Below, one piece after another: positions 23,916-30,948 of a stretch of DNA of 33,497 bases (the stretch's first letter is position 1; every line of letters begins with the position of its first letter). The position numbers were made by a program, and so were the translations under genes. Below the pieces are notes generated by a model, which did not search any database, was not told the DNA's origin, and saw nothing but the letters and a program-made list of their open reading frames with translations. Origin of the DNA: a bacterium (GTDB lineage: Bacteria > Electryoneota > RPQS01); assembly GCA_018812265.1 (NCBI GenBank), contig JAHJDG010000197.1, positions 1 to 33,497 on the forward strand, given 5' to 3'.

Positions 23916-25032
23916 GCTGAGCCTCCTCGATGGTGGCCAGAACGCGATCGGGTTCAATCGCGATTCCGCCGACTTCGTTGACACGATGGATAAGGACCTC
24001 GCGCCGCATGGCGGATTTTTCCACCTGCAACGCCAGCATCCCCAGATTCAATTCGGGAACCACCACGGCTTTCACGCGATCCACCAGATCGCGGATGGTC
24101 TGGACCGGGAACGGCCAGAAGGTGATGGGGCGAAAGATTCCGGCCTTGATTCCCATCTCCCGCGCCCGCAACACGGCTTCCCGTGACGCGCGTCCGGGCG
24201 AACCGAAGGTGATAACGGCAATTTCGGCATCGTCCAGCATGAATTCAAAGTTCCGCTCGATCTGCGGTTGCGCATCCACGATCTTGTATACGAGATGTTC
24301 GATGCTCTTGTGGACGATGGCGGGATTGGTGGTCGGATAGCCTTCCTTGGTATGGGCAAGACCGGTGATGTGCAGGTGCTTGCCCTGAAAGTAATCGCAG
24401 AAGGGCCGCCAACTGTTGACGCGCGCTTCCGGGTATTCGGACCGCGGCTTGATGATTCCGCATTCCTCGTCGGTGGGGATCCGGAAACTCTCGGTGGTGT
24501 GGGCGATGATCTCGTCCACCATCACGTACACGGGAGTGCGGTAAAGCTCGGCCAGATGAAACGCGCGCACGGTTTCGACGTAGACCTCGTGCGGCCAGGT
24601 GGGAGTGAGGGCGATGACGGAATGATCGCCATGCGTACCCCAGCGGGCCTGCATGATATCGCTCTGCGCGGGAGCGGTGGGCAGGCCGGTTGAGGGTCCG
24701 CCGCGCTGCACGTCAATAATCACGCACGGAACTTCGGCCATCATGGCAAAGCCGATGTTCTCCTGCTTCAGCGACAGACCGGGCCCGGAGGTGGCGGTCA
24801 GGGCTTTGGCACCGGCCAGCGACGCTCCGATGACGGCTCCCATCGCCGCAATTTCGTCTTCCATCTGGATGAACGTCCCGCCGATCTGCGGCAGACGGAG
24901 GGCCAGATGGGCGGCGATTTCGGACGAGGGAGTGATCGGATAACCGGCGAAGAACGTACAACCGGCGCGAATCGCGGCCTCGGCGATCAATTCATTTCCC
25001 GGCCAGAATTCCCGGCCGTTGGTTTGGCTCAT
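23905..25032 (-). CDS. korA: 2-oxoacid:ferredoxin oxidoreductase, alpha subunit
   Basis: ATG 25032 overlaps the delta subunit stop (ATGA) and has a GGAGGAGAG ribosome site; an open frame to 25251 has no support. The 375-residue protein has the PYR-domain signature AGYPITPSSEIAAHLALRLP, the loop QMEDEIAAMGAVIGASLAG, TATSGPGLSLKQENIGFA, and VQRGGPSTGLPTAPAQSD. The C-terminal half is domain II (AVITFGSPGRASREAV, GIFRPITFWPFPV). No gamma domain is fused to it. Length and motifs fit the alpha subunit of KGOR/VOR enzymes, which shapes substrate binding with the beta subunit. Confidence 0.9.
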   Translation of the reverse strand: MSQTNGREFWPGNELIAEAAIRAGCTFFAGYPITPSSEIAAHLALRLPQIGGTFIQMEDEIAAMGAVIGASLAGAKALTATSGPGLSLKQENIGFAMMAEVPCVIIDVQRGGPSTGLPTAPAQSDIMQARWGTHGDHSVIALTPTWPHEVYVETVRAFHLAELYRTPVYVMVDEIIAHTTESFRIPTDEECGIIKPRSEYPEARVNSWRPFCDYFQGKHLHITGLAHTKEGYPTTNPAIVHKSIEHLVYKIVDAQPQIERNFEFMLDDAEIAVITFGSPGRASREAVLRAREMGIKAGIFRPITFWPFPVQTIRDLVDRVKAVVVPELNLGMLALQVEKSAMRREVLIHRVNEVGGIAIEPDRVLATIEEAQRGI

Positions 25033-25310
25033 TCGCTCTCCTCCACCGGCTTCTTGGCCGGTTTCTTCCGCTCGGGCGCATAGGACGTGATCGCGAAGTC
25101 GGGGCACTCGGCCTCGCAGATGCCGCAGCCGTTGCAGGCATCCATCTTGGCCACCTTGACGATGGCTCCTTCCCACCGATCGGGAGCCTCGATCATTTCG
25201 AGAGTGCTGGTGGGGCACAGGTCCACGCAAACTCGACAGCCTTTGCACCACGTCTCGTTGATTACGAGAGTGTACAAGCCATCGGACGAAACGGATTTGG
25301 AGAGTTTCAT
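25029..25310 (-). CDS. korD: Ferredoxin-like delta subunit, 2x[4Fe-4S], of the 2-oxoacid oxidoreductase
   Basis: The 93-residue protein starts at ATG 25310; a TTG at 25355 in the same frame would begin inside or next to the leader hairpin and is less likely. Two four-Cys clusters are seen: C22-x2-C25-x2-C28-x3-C32-P (WCKGCRVCVDLCP) and C59-x2-C62-x2-C65-x3-C69-P (ACNGCGICEAECP), as in KorD/VorD/PorD. It carries electrons from the TPP subunit to free ferredoxin. A Lys/Glu-rich tail follows. No strong ribosome site is visible before the ATG. First gene of korDABC-nfnAB. Confidence 0.87.
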   Translation of the reverse strand: MKLSKSVSSDGLYTLVINETWCKGCRVCVDLCPTSTLEMIEAPDRWEGAIVKVAKMDACNGCGICEAECPDFAITSYAPERKKPAKKPVEESE

Positions 25311-25368
25311 ATACGTTGACTGTCCGGAAACAAGCCCATCGGGGTTGTGCGGCAATGTCGGCCGCTGT

Positions 25369-25393
25369 AAAAAGGCCAGAGAACTCTCTGGCC
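25369..25393 (-). terminator. Intrinsic terminator or attenuator in the korD leader
   Basis: On the minus strand GGCCAGAG-AGTT-CTCTGGCC is followed directly by TTTTT. It lies about 145 bases after the probable start of transcription and about 60 bases before korD. It could attenuate the operon, end a short RNA, or stop read-through from the ferredoxin gene 330 bases upstream. Confidence 0.7.
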
Positions 25394-25523
25394 TGAATCA
25401 GGTCGGGGGAATCGGGTATTCGAGGTATCCGTCGAGCGAATCAGGGAATCCACAACAGCGAGCTTTCGAGCAGACGTGCCCGGCTGGCGACGACTACCCT
25501 GGATGACTTATGTATGATATAAA

Positions 25524-25552
25524 AATATACCCATTTCATCCCATGAAAGCAA
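25524..25552 (-). promoter_or_regulatory. Probable promoter of korDABC-nfnAB
   Basis: On the minus strand TTGCTT and TATATT are 17 bases apart, with an AT-rich stretch further upstream that could act as an UP element. Confidence 0.5.
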
Positions 25553-25725
25553 CCCGGTTTTTCAATTTGGACGGCTCTGTAATGAAATCTAATTATTTGA
25601 TTAATATGGTGATGACGTTCAAGCCCTCATCGTGAGATAACTCGACAAAGAGGGTCGGAAAACACTGCCGCGAACCTCTTCAGGCTCGCGGAGAGTCTCG
25701 ACACTGAAGGTTTGCGTAAGGACGC

Positions 25726-25917
25726 CTATTCTGCCTTCTGGATGCAGTCCACCGGGCAGACCTCGATGCATCGCGGAGCGTCGAAGTGACCTTCACACTC
25801 TACGCAGGCGGCTTCGTCAATGACAAAGATCTCGTCGCCTTCGGTAATCGCGTTGGTCGGGCATTCAGGCTCGCAGGCTCCGCACGCGATGCAGGTTTCG
25901 TCAATGCGCATGGCCAT
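25726..25917 (-). CDS. Alvin-type 2x[4Fe-4S] ferredoxin
   Basis: The ATG at 25917 has GAGG 9-10 bases ahead; a second ATG two codons on is also possible. The 63-residue protein has cluster ligands C9, C12, C15, C19 and C38, C41, C50, C54, plus a further C58. The eight-residue spacing between C41 and C50 (CEGHFDAPRC) is that of the Allochromatium/YfhL ferredoxins, whose clusters have very low and unequal potentials. It is placed between the pyruvate and 2-oxoacid oxidoreductase genes and is therefore a good candidate for their soluble electron carrier, with NfnAB as a further user (inference). It has its own promoter candidate. Confidence 0.92.
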   Translation of the reverse strand: MAMRIDETCIACGACEPECPTNAITEGDEIFVIDEAACVECEGHFDAPRCIEVCPVDCIQKAE

Positions 25918-26024
25918 AAGGATGTACCTCGAAAAAGAGTAACAAGGGAAGGTTCTTGGGGATCCAATCCGTTGAATAGTGGGGAGATAGGACTCCTTCC
26001 GCTTGAATCTTCAACGGACGGCGC

Positions 26025-26053
26025 AATGTATGAAAAAGCTCGGAAAAAACCAA
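26025..26053 (-). promoter_or_regulatory. Possible promoter of the ferredoxin gene
   Basis: On the minus strand TTGGTT and TACATT are 17 bases apart. The -10 region TACATTGC is identical to that of the nifJ promoter. The -35 element overlaps a small hairpin with T-run just after the upstream gene. Confidence 0.4.
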
Positions 26054-26062
26054 GCGGTTTAT
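26046..26062 (-). terminator. Weak terminator after the nifJ operon
   Basis: On the minus strand AAACC-GCTT-GGTTT runs into TTTCC, with six T in total, immediately after the stop at 26064. The stem is only 5 bp, so read-through into the ferredoxin gene is likely. Confidence 0.35.
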
Positions 26063-26063
26063 G

Positions 26064-27062
26064 TCAAATCACCGGCCGGAAGCTCTGGATCGTCTTCATG
26101 TAGTTGGCGCGCTCGTAGGCGGCGGGTTCGGCCACCGACTTCTGACTCATGGAGCCTTTCATCTGGGCCAGCGACCGGTACTCGCGTTGTTCCATCCAGT
26201 CGGCCACTTCCTTTCGGATCCTCTTGACGGATTCGGGACCGTTCTGGAATATGGCCGAACACAGCATGGCCACGTCGGCACCGGCCATCGTCACCTTGAT
26301 GACGTCCTCGGCGGTGTGAATGCCGGTCGTCGCGGCCAGATTGCACTTGACGCGCCCATGGAGAATGGCGATCCATCGGAGCGGGAGACGAATCTCCGCG
26401 GAACTGGACAGCTCGACGTTGGGAGCCACCTCAAGATTCTCCAGATCGAGATCGGGCTGATAAAAGCGATTGAACAGCACGAGGGCGTTGGCTCCGGCTT
26501 CGTCAAGGCGGCGGGCGACGTTGGCGAGACTGCTGAAATACGGGCTGAGCTTGACCGCCACCGGAATCTTAACCTGTGAGCGAACGGTCTTGAGGATTTC
26601 GACGTAGTTGCGCTCGACGATCTCTCCGGTCATGAACGGATCGGTGGGCAGAAAATAGACGTTGAGCTCGAGAGCGTCGGCGCCCGCTTTCTGAATCTCG
26701 CGCGCGTACTCGATCCAGCCGCCGGGCGTGACCCCGTTCAGGCTGGCGATAATCGGTATCTTCACCGCCTTTTTGGCGTCGCTTATGAGTTTGAGGTACT
26801 CTTCGGGACCGAGAACGAAGTGATCGGGCTGAGGGAAGTAGCTGAGAGCTTCGGCAAAACTCTCCGTGCCTTGCGTGGTCAGGAAGTCCAGCTCGTAGGC
26901 TTCGGCTTTGAGCTGTTCTTCGAAGAGTGAGTGCAGCACCACGGCCGCCAGTCCCGCGTCTTCCAGACGGCGGATGCCGTCCAGCGTGTAGCTCAGCGGG
27001 GAGGACGAGGCGACGAGGGGATGGGCCAGCTTGAGTCCGAGATAGGTGGTCGAGAGGTCCAT
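26064..27062 (-). CDS. Dihydroorotate dehydrogenase-like flavoprotein
   Basis: ATG 27062 comes 3 bases after the nifJ stop, with a GGAAGGGAAG ribosome site within the end of nifJ. The 332-residue protein is an FMN-type TIM barrel of the PyrD/PreA group: MDLSTTYLGLKLAHPLVASSSPLS at the start (shown by its first and last parts), IIASLNGVTPGGW, ALELNVYF, VAVKLSPYFSS, and TTGIHTAEDVIKVTMAGADV near the end. The classical catalytic Cys/Ser loop of PyrD is not evident, so true dihydroorotate oxidation is doubtful. Such genes are known beside nifJ in several anaerobic and phototrophic bacteria, but their substrate is not settled. Cotranscribed with nifJ. Confidence 0.85.
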   Translation of the reverse strand: MDLSTTYLGLKLAHPLVASSSPLSYTLDGIRRLEDAGLAAVVLHSLFEEQLKAEAYELDFLTTQGTESFAEALSYFPQPDHFVLGPEEYLKLISDAKKAVKIPIIASLNGVTPGGWIEYAREIQKAGADALELNVYFLPTDPFMTGEIVERNYVEILKTVRSQVKIPVAVKLSPYFSSLANVARRLDEAGANALVLFNRFYQPDLDLENLEVAPNVELSSSAEIRLPLRWIAILHGRVKCNLAATTGIHTAEDVIKVTMAGADVAMLCSAIFQNGPESVKRIRKEVADWMEQREYRSLAQMKGSMSQKSVAEPAAYERANYMKTIQSFRPVI

Positions 27063-27065
27063 CGC

Positions 27066-30000
27066 TTACTTCCCTTCCTGTTTTCCGTTCTTGCCATAGT
27101 CGAGCGCGGCGAGCTGCTCGTAGAGACGCCAGCGGGCAGTGGTATCTTCCTGCGCCAAAGCCATCAGGTGTTTGGCGGCGTCGGGCAACATCTTGGTCAG
27201 CATTTTGAAGCGCGTTTCGCTGTAGGCCCAGTCGGAAACTTTGATCTTGGGCGGCTTGCTGTCGAGTTGCAGCGGATTCAAGCCCTGCACCGCGCGGCGG
27301 GGATCGTAGCGGTAGAGCGGCCACGCTCCGCACTCGACGACCATTCTCTGATTGTCGAGACCGCGGCTCATGTCAATGCCGTGGGCGATGCAGTGCGAAT
27401 AGGCGATGATGAGCGACGGACCGTCGTAGGATTCGGCCTCGAGGAACGCCTTCACGGTCTGCAGATCGTTGTAGCCCATCGAGATTTGAGCGGTGTACAC
27501 GTGACCGTAGTTGATGGCCATCATGCCGAGGTCCTTGCGCGGGACGGGCTTGCCGCCGAAAGCGAACTTGGCGACCGCCCCCAGCGGAGTGGCCTTGGAA
27601 CACTGCCCGCCGGTGTTGGAATAGACTCCCGTGTCAAGCACGAGCAGGTTCACGTTCTTGCCGGAAGCGAGCACGTGATCGAGACCGCCGTAGCCGATGT
27701 CGTAGGCCCAGCCGTCGCCGCCCACTCCCCACACCGACTTGCGCACGACCGAGTCAATCACTCCGAGCAGCCGCCGACCGTCGCCGCTCTTTTCGCCTTT
27801 GAGTTTACCGCGAACCTGCTCGACGCGCGCTCTCTGGGCGGCGATGCCGCCTTCGGTGGACTGATCGGCTTCCAGAATCTCCTTGACCAAACCGATGCCG
27901 ACTTTGTCTTTGAGTTTTTGCAGGAGCTCGAAGGCAAATTCGCATTGTTTGTCGAGGGTTACGCGGAAGCCCATCGAAAATTCGGCGGTATCCTCGAACA
28001 GCGAGTTGTTCCAGGTCGGGCCGCGACCGTCAAGATTCGTTGAATACGGCGTGGTGGGCAGGTTGCCGCCGTAGATCGAGGAGCAGCCGGTGGCGTTGCC
28101 GATGAGCAGGCGATCTCCGAAGAGCTGAGTGAGCAGCTTGACGTAGGGCGTTTCGCCACAGCCGCCGCAGGCTCCCGAAAACTCGAACAGTGGCTCGAGG
28201 AACTGCGAACCCTTCACGCTGTTGACCTTGACCGTGCTGCGATCCACTTCGGGAATCGTGAGGAAGAACGTCCAGTTGTCGCGCTCCTTTTCGCGCAGCG
28301 GGGGTTGGGGAGCCATGTTGATGGCCCGCAGCCGCACCTCCGCCTTATTCTTGGCGGGACAGGCGCTCACGCACAACGCGCAGCCGGTGCAATCTTCAGG
28401 CGCGACCTGCAGCGAGTAGAACAGATCGTCGCGGTCGAAGTCGCGACCCCTGAACTTGGTATAGAGGAACGTCTTGGGCGCGTTCTTCACGTCGGCGGCG
28501 GTGAACACCTTGGCGCGGATTGAAGCGTGCGGGCAGACGATCACGCATTTGTTGCATTGAATGCAGGTTTCCGCGTCCCATACCGGAATTTCCAGCGCGA
28601 TATTCCGCTTCTCGTAGCGACAGGTATTGAGCGGGAAGGTCCCGTCCACCGGAAACGCCGACACCGGAAGATCGTCGCCGTGACCTTCGATGATCTTGGC
28701 TAAAGTTTTCTTCATGAACTCGGGCGCATCGGCGGGTACGACCGGCGGACGACTGAAAGTGGAGGTGACTTTGCCCGGAATCTTCACTTCATGGAGATTG
28801 GCCAGCGTCTTGTCCACCGCCTCATAGTTCTGCTTGACGACGTCTTCGCCCTTTTTGCCGTAGGTTTTCTCGATGGTGCGCTTAATGGCGGCAATGGCTT
28901 CGTCACGCGGCAGAATACCGGAGATGGCGAAGAAGCAGGTCTGCATGATGGTGTTGATGCGCAGACCCATTCCGGTCGCTTCGGCCACCTTGTAGGCGTC
29001 AATACAGTAGAACTTCATCTTTCTGGAGATGAGATCCTGCTGCACTTCGCGAGGCAGCGTGTCCCAAACTTTGTCGGTCGGAGCCTGCGAATTGAGCAGG
29101 AACACCGCCCCTTCGACGGCGTCGGACAGCATATCCAGCTTCTCGAGGAACACCTGCTGGTGACAAGCGACGAATTTCGAACGATTGATTAGATACGTGC
29201 TGCGGATCGGTTTCTTTCCGAAACGGAGATGCGAGACCGTGATCGCGCCCGATTTCTTGGAATCGTAAACGAAGTAGCCCTGCGCGTTGAAATTGGTTTC
29301 GTCGCCGATGATCTTGATCGAGTTCTTGTTGGCTCCCACCGTTCCGTCGGCGCCGAGTCCGTAGAATTTTCCGCGGAAAACGTCATCCGGCTCGACACTG
29401 AAGTTCGGATCGTATTCGAGGCTGCTGTTCGTAACGTCGTCGAGAATGCCGACGGTAAAATGATTGCGCGGTGAAGGCTTTTTCAGTTCATCGAACACGG
29501 CCTTAATCATGGCCGGCGTGAACTCCTTGGAAGAGAGTCCGTAGCGTCCGCCGACGATGCGCGGCAGCGCGGTGAACTTGCCGTTTCCGGCGGTCACGGT
29601 CTCGCTGAGTGCGGTGATGACGTCGAGATAGAGCGGATCGCCGGTGGCTCCCGGTTCCTTGGTGCGGTCGAGAACCGCCACCGACTTCACGCTTTTCGGC
29701 AAAGCGGCGAGGAAGTGTTTGACAGAAAACGGACGATAGAGCCGCACCTTGACCACGCCGACTTTTTCGCCGCGCTCGCAAAGATAATCCACCGTTTCGT
29801 GAACGGGATCGCAGCCGCTGCCCATGAGAATGACGACGCGTTCGGCGTCGGGCGCGCCCACGTAGTCGAACAGATGATAGTGGCGTCCGACGCGGGCGGC
29901 GAACTTGTCCATCGCCTCCTGCACGATGTCCGGACAGGCGAGATAGAACGGATTGCAGGCTTCACGGGCCTGAAAGAAGACGTCGGGATTCTGGGCCGTG

Positions 30001-30650
30001 CCGCGAATGACGGGACGATCGGGTGACAACGCGCGGGCGCGATGAGCGAGAATCAGTTCGTCGTCCATCATGTGCCGCAGATCGTCGTCGGACAATTCGT
30101 AGAGCTTCTGCACTTCGTGAGAGGTGCGGAAGCCGTCGAAGAAATGGATGAACGGCACGCGCGATTTCAGCGATGCGGCCATGGCGATGCAGGCGTTGTC
30201 GTGGACTTCCTGCACGTTGGCCGATCCGAGCAGACCGAAGCCGGTGGAACGCACGGCCATGATATCGCTGTGGTCGCCGAAAATCGAAAGCGCGTGGGTG
30301 GCTACGGTGCGGGCCGAGACGTGGAAGACGGCGCTGGTGAGTTCCCCGGCGATTTTGAACATGCTGGGGATCATCAGCAATAGGCCCTGCGAAGCGGTGA
30401 AGGTGGTGGTCAGCGAACCGGTCTGCAGCGCGCCGTGCACGGCCGCCGAAGCGCCGCCTTCGCTCTGCATCTCAATAACGGTGGGGACGGTTCCCCAGAT
30501 GTTGCGGCGTCCCATCGCGGACCATTCATCGGCCCACTCTCCCATATTGGAGGAGGGAGTGATCGGATAGATGGCACAAACCTCACTGATGCGGTGGGCG
30601 GTATTGGCAGCCGCCTCGTTTCCGTCAATCGTGAGAATCGTTTCAGACAT
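27066..30650 (-). CDS. nifJ: Pyruvate:ferredoxin (flavodoxin) oxidoreductase, single-chain
   Basis: ATG 30650 follows a GGAG ribosome site. The 1194 residues match the usual length of the one-chain enzyme. In order: pyruvate-binding domain I (DGNEAAANTAHR, IYPITPSSNMGEWADEW), domain II and the gamma domain in the middle (GLGADGTVGANKNSIKII), two [4Fe-4S] motifs near residues 695 and 755 (CIQCNKCVIVCP, CTGCALCVSACP), and the TPP part with GACGGCGETPYVK (~830), GGDGWAYDIGYGG (~980) and TGVYSNTGGQCSKATPLG. It converts pyruvate and CoA to acetyl-CoA, CO2 and reduced ferredoxin, reversibly, in the cytosol. It begins the ferredoxin block behind its own promoter and an upstream dyad. Confidence 0.97.
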   Translation of the reverse strand: MSETILTIDGNEAAANTAHRISEVCAIYPITPSSNMGEWADEWSAMGRRNIWGTVPTVIEMQSEGGASAAVHGALQTGSLTTTFTASQGLLLMIPSMFKIAGELTSAVFHVSARTVATHALSIFGDHSDIMAVRSTGFGLLGSANVQEVHDNACIAMAASLKSRVPFIHFFDGFRTSHEVQKLYELSDDDLRHMMDDELILAHRARALSPDRPVIRGTAQNPDVFFQAREACNPFYLACPDIVQEAMDKFAARVGRHYHLFDYVGAPDAERVVILMGSGCDPVHETVDYLCERGEKVGVVKVRLYRPFSVKHFLAALPKSVKSVAVLDRTKEPGATGDPLYLDVITALSETVTAGNGKFTALPRIVGGRYGLSSKEFTPAMIKAVFDELKKPSPRNHFTVGILDDVTNSSLEYDPNFSVEPDDVFRGKFYGLGADGTVGANKNSIKIIGDETNFNAQGYFVYDSKKSGAITVSHLRFGKKPIRSTYLINRSKFVACHQQVFLEKLDMLSDAVEGAVFLLNSQAPTDKVWDTLPREVQQDLISRKMKFYCIDAYKVAEATGMGLRINTIMQTCFFAISGILPRDEAIAAIKRTIEKTYGKKGEDVVKQNYEAVDKTLANLHEVKIPGKVTSTFSRPPVVPADAPEFMKKTLAKIIEGHGDDLPVSAFPVDGTFPLNTCRYEKRNIALEIPVWDAETCIQCNKCVIVCPHASIRAKVFTAADVKNAPKTFLYTKFRGRDFDRDDLFYSLQVAPEDCTGCALCVSACPAKNKAEVRLRAINMAPQPPLREKERDNWTFFLTIPEVDRSTVKVNSVKGSQFLEPLFEFSGACGGCGETPYVKLLTQLFGDRLLIGNATGCSSIYGGNLPTTPYSTNLDGRGPTWNNSLFEDTAEFSMGFRVTLDKQCEFAFELLQKLKDKVGIGLVKEILEADQSTEGGIAAQRARVEQVRGKLKGEKSGDGRRLLGVIDSVVRKSVWGVGGDGWAYDIGYGGLDHVLASGKNVNLLVLDTGVYSNTGGQCSKATPLGAVAKFAFGGKPVPRKDLGMMAINYGHVYTAQISMGYNDLQTVKAFLEAESYDGPSLIIAYSHCIAHGIDMSRGLDNQRMVVECGAWPLYRYDPRRAVQGLNPLQLDSKPPKIKVSDWAYSETRFKMLTKMLPDAAKHLMALAQEDTTARWRLYEQLAALDYGKNGKQEGK

Positions 30651-30702
30651 AGTGTACTCCGGAGAATCTGGCTCACAGAAGTTGGCAAAGCATTAGCGCG
30701 GC

Positions 30703-30731
30703 AATGTAGTCATTCCCATCGAGAAAATCAA
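30703..30731 (-). promoter_or_regulatory. Probable nifJ promoter
   Basis: On the minus strand TTGATT and TACATT are 17 bases apart; the leader to nifJ would be about 45 bases. The -35 is identical to that of the RRM gene promoter, and the -10 to that of the ferredoxin gene. Confidence 0.5.
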
Positions 30732-30757
30732 CCAAGATGTGAAATAATTCCTGAATA

Positions 30758-30777
30758 AGACTGTCCCGGCACAGTCT
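30758..30777. promoter_or_regulatory. Possible operator dyad upstream of nifJ
   Basis: AGACTGT and ACAGTCT form a perfect 7+7 inverted repeat with a 6-base GC-rich spacer. Its centre lies about 70 bases before the expected nifJ transcription start, a common place for an activator. No T-run follows, so a terminator is less likely. Confidence 0.35.
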
Positions 30778-30884
30778 GGACTTGTGCTTCTACTTTCTTG
30801 ATTCTCTTTAAGTAATGGATATTGGGCAATTCGGGGGGAGAGGCATAGAAACACTCCGGTGTTAGCCCGGCACTCCTGCGGTCA

Positions 30885-30917
30885 ATGAAAAGCCCCCGTC
30901 GCACAAGGCGGGGGGCT
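30885..30917 (-). terminator. Intrinsic terminator of the beta-propeller T9SS gene
   Basis: On the minus strand a GC-rich hairpin (AGCCCCC at its 5' side, GGGGGCT at its 3' side) ends in TTTTC, 32 bases past the stop at 30949. Confidence 0.7.
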
Positions 30918-30948
30918 GCCAAAGACGGATTTGTATCGAATCGCTGAG

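Larger units (their letters stand above)
25311..25725. other. Intergenic leader region of the kor-nfn operon
   Basis: The 415 bases between korD and the upstream ferredoxin gene hold a promoter (25524-25552), an AT-rich stretch upstream of it (25560-25612), a terminator-type hairpin inside the leader (25369-25393), and three GAATCRGG-like repeats (25395, 25409, 25438 on the plus strand). No convincing gene. Confidence 0.6.
30651..30948. other. Intergenic region upstream of nifJ
   Basis: About 300 bases with the nifJ promoter (30703-30731), a perfect dyad (30758-30777) and the terminator of the next gene (30885-30917). The rest shows nothing I can assign. Confidence 0.6.

Noticed and set aside
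22440-23981. 513-codon open frame opposite korC and korB
   Set aside because: It mirrors two genes with full family motifs and shows no motif of its own; long antisense frames are common in GC-rich DNA. The same holds for 20524-21639, 26931-28043, 8494-9642, 18475-19650 and 5641-6525.
25307-25453. 49-codon minus-strand frame (GTG 25453) running through the leader hairpin and ending over the korD start as ATGA
   Set aside because: No ribosome site, Arg/Thr/Pro-rich composition typical of chance frames, and its DNA is better explained by the hairpin. A leader peptide is not excluded but not supported.
25370-25510. tRNA or 6S-like RNA in the kor leader
   Set aside because: No cloverleaf with a T-arm and no long end-pairing could be drawn.
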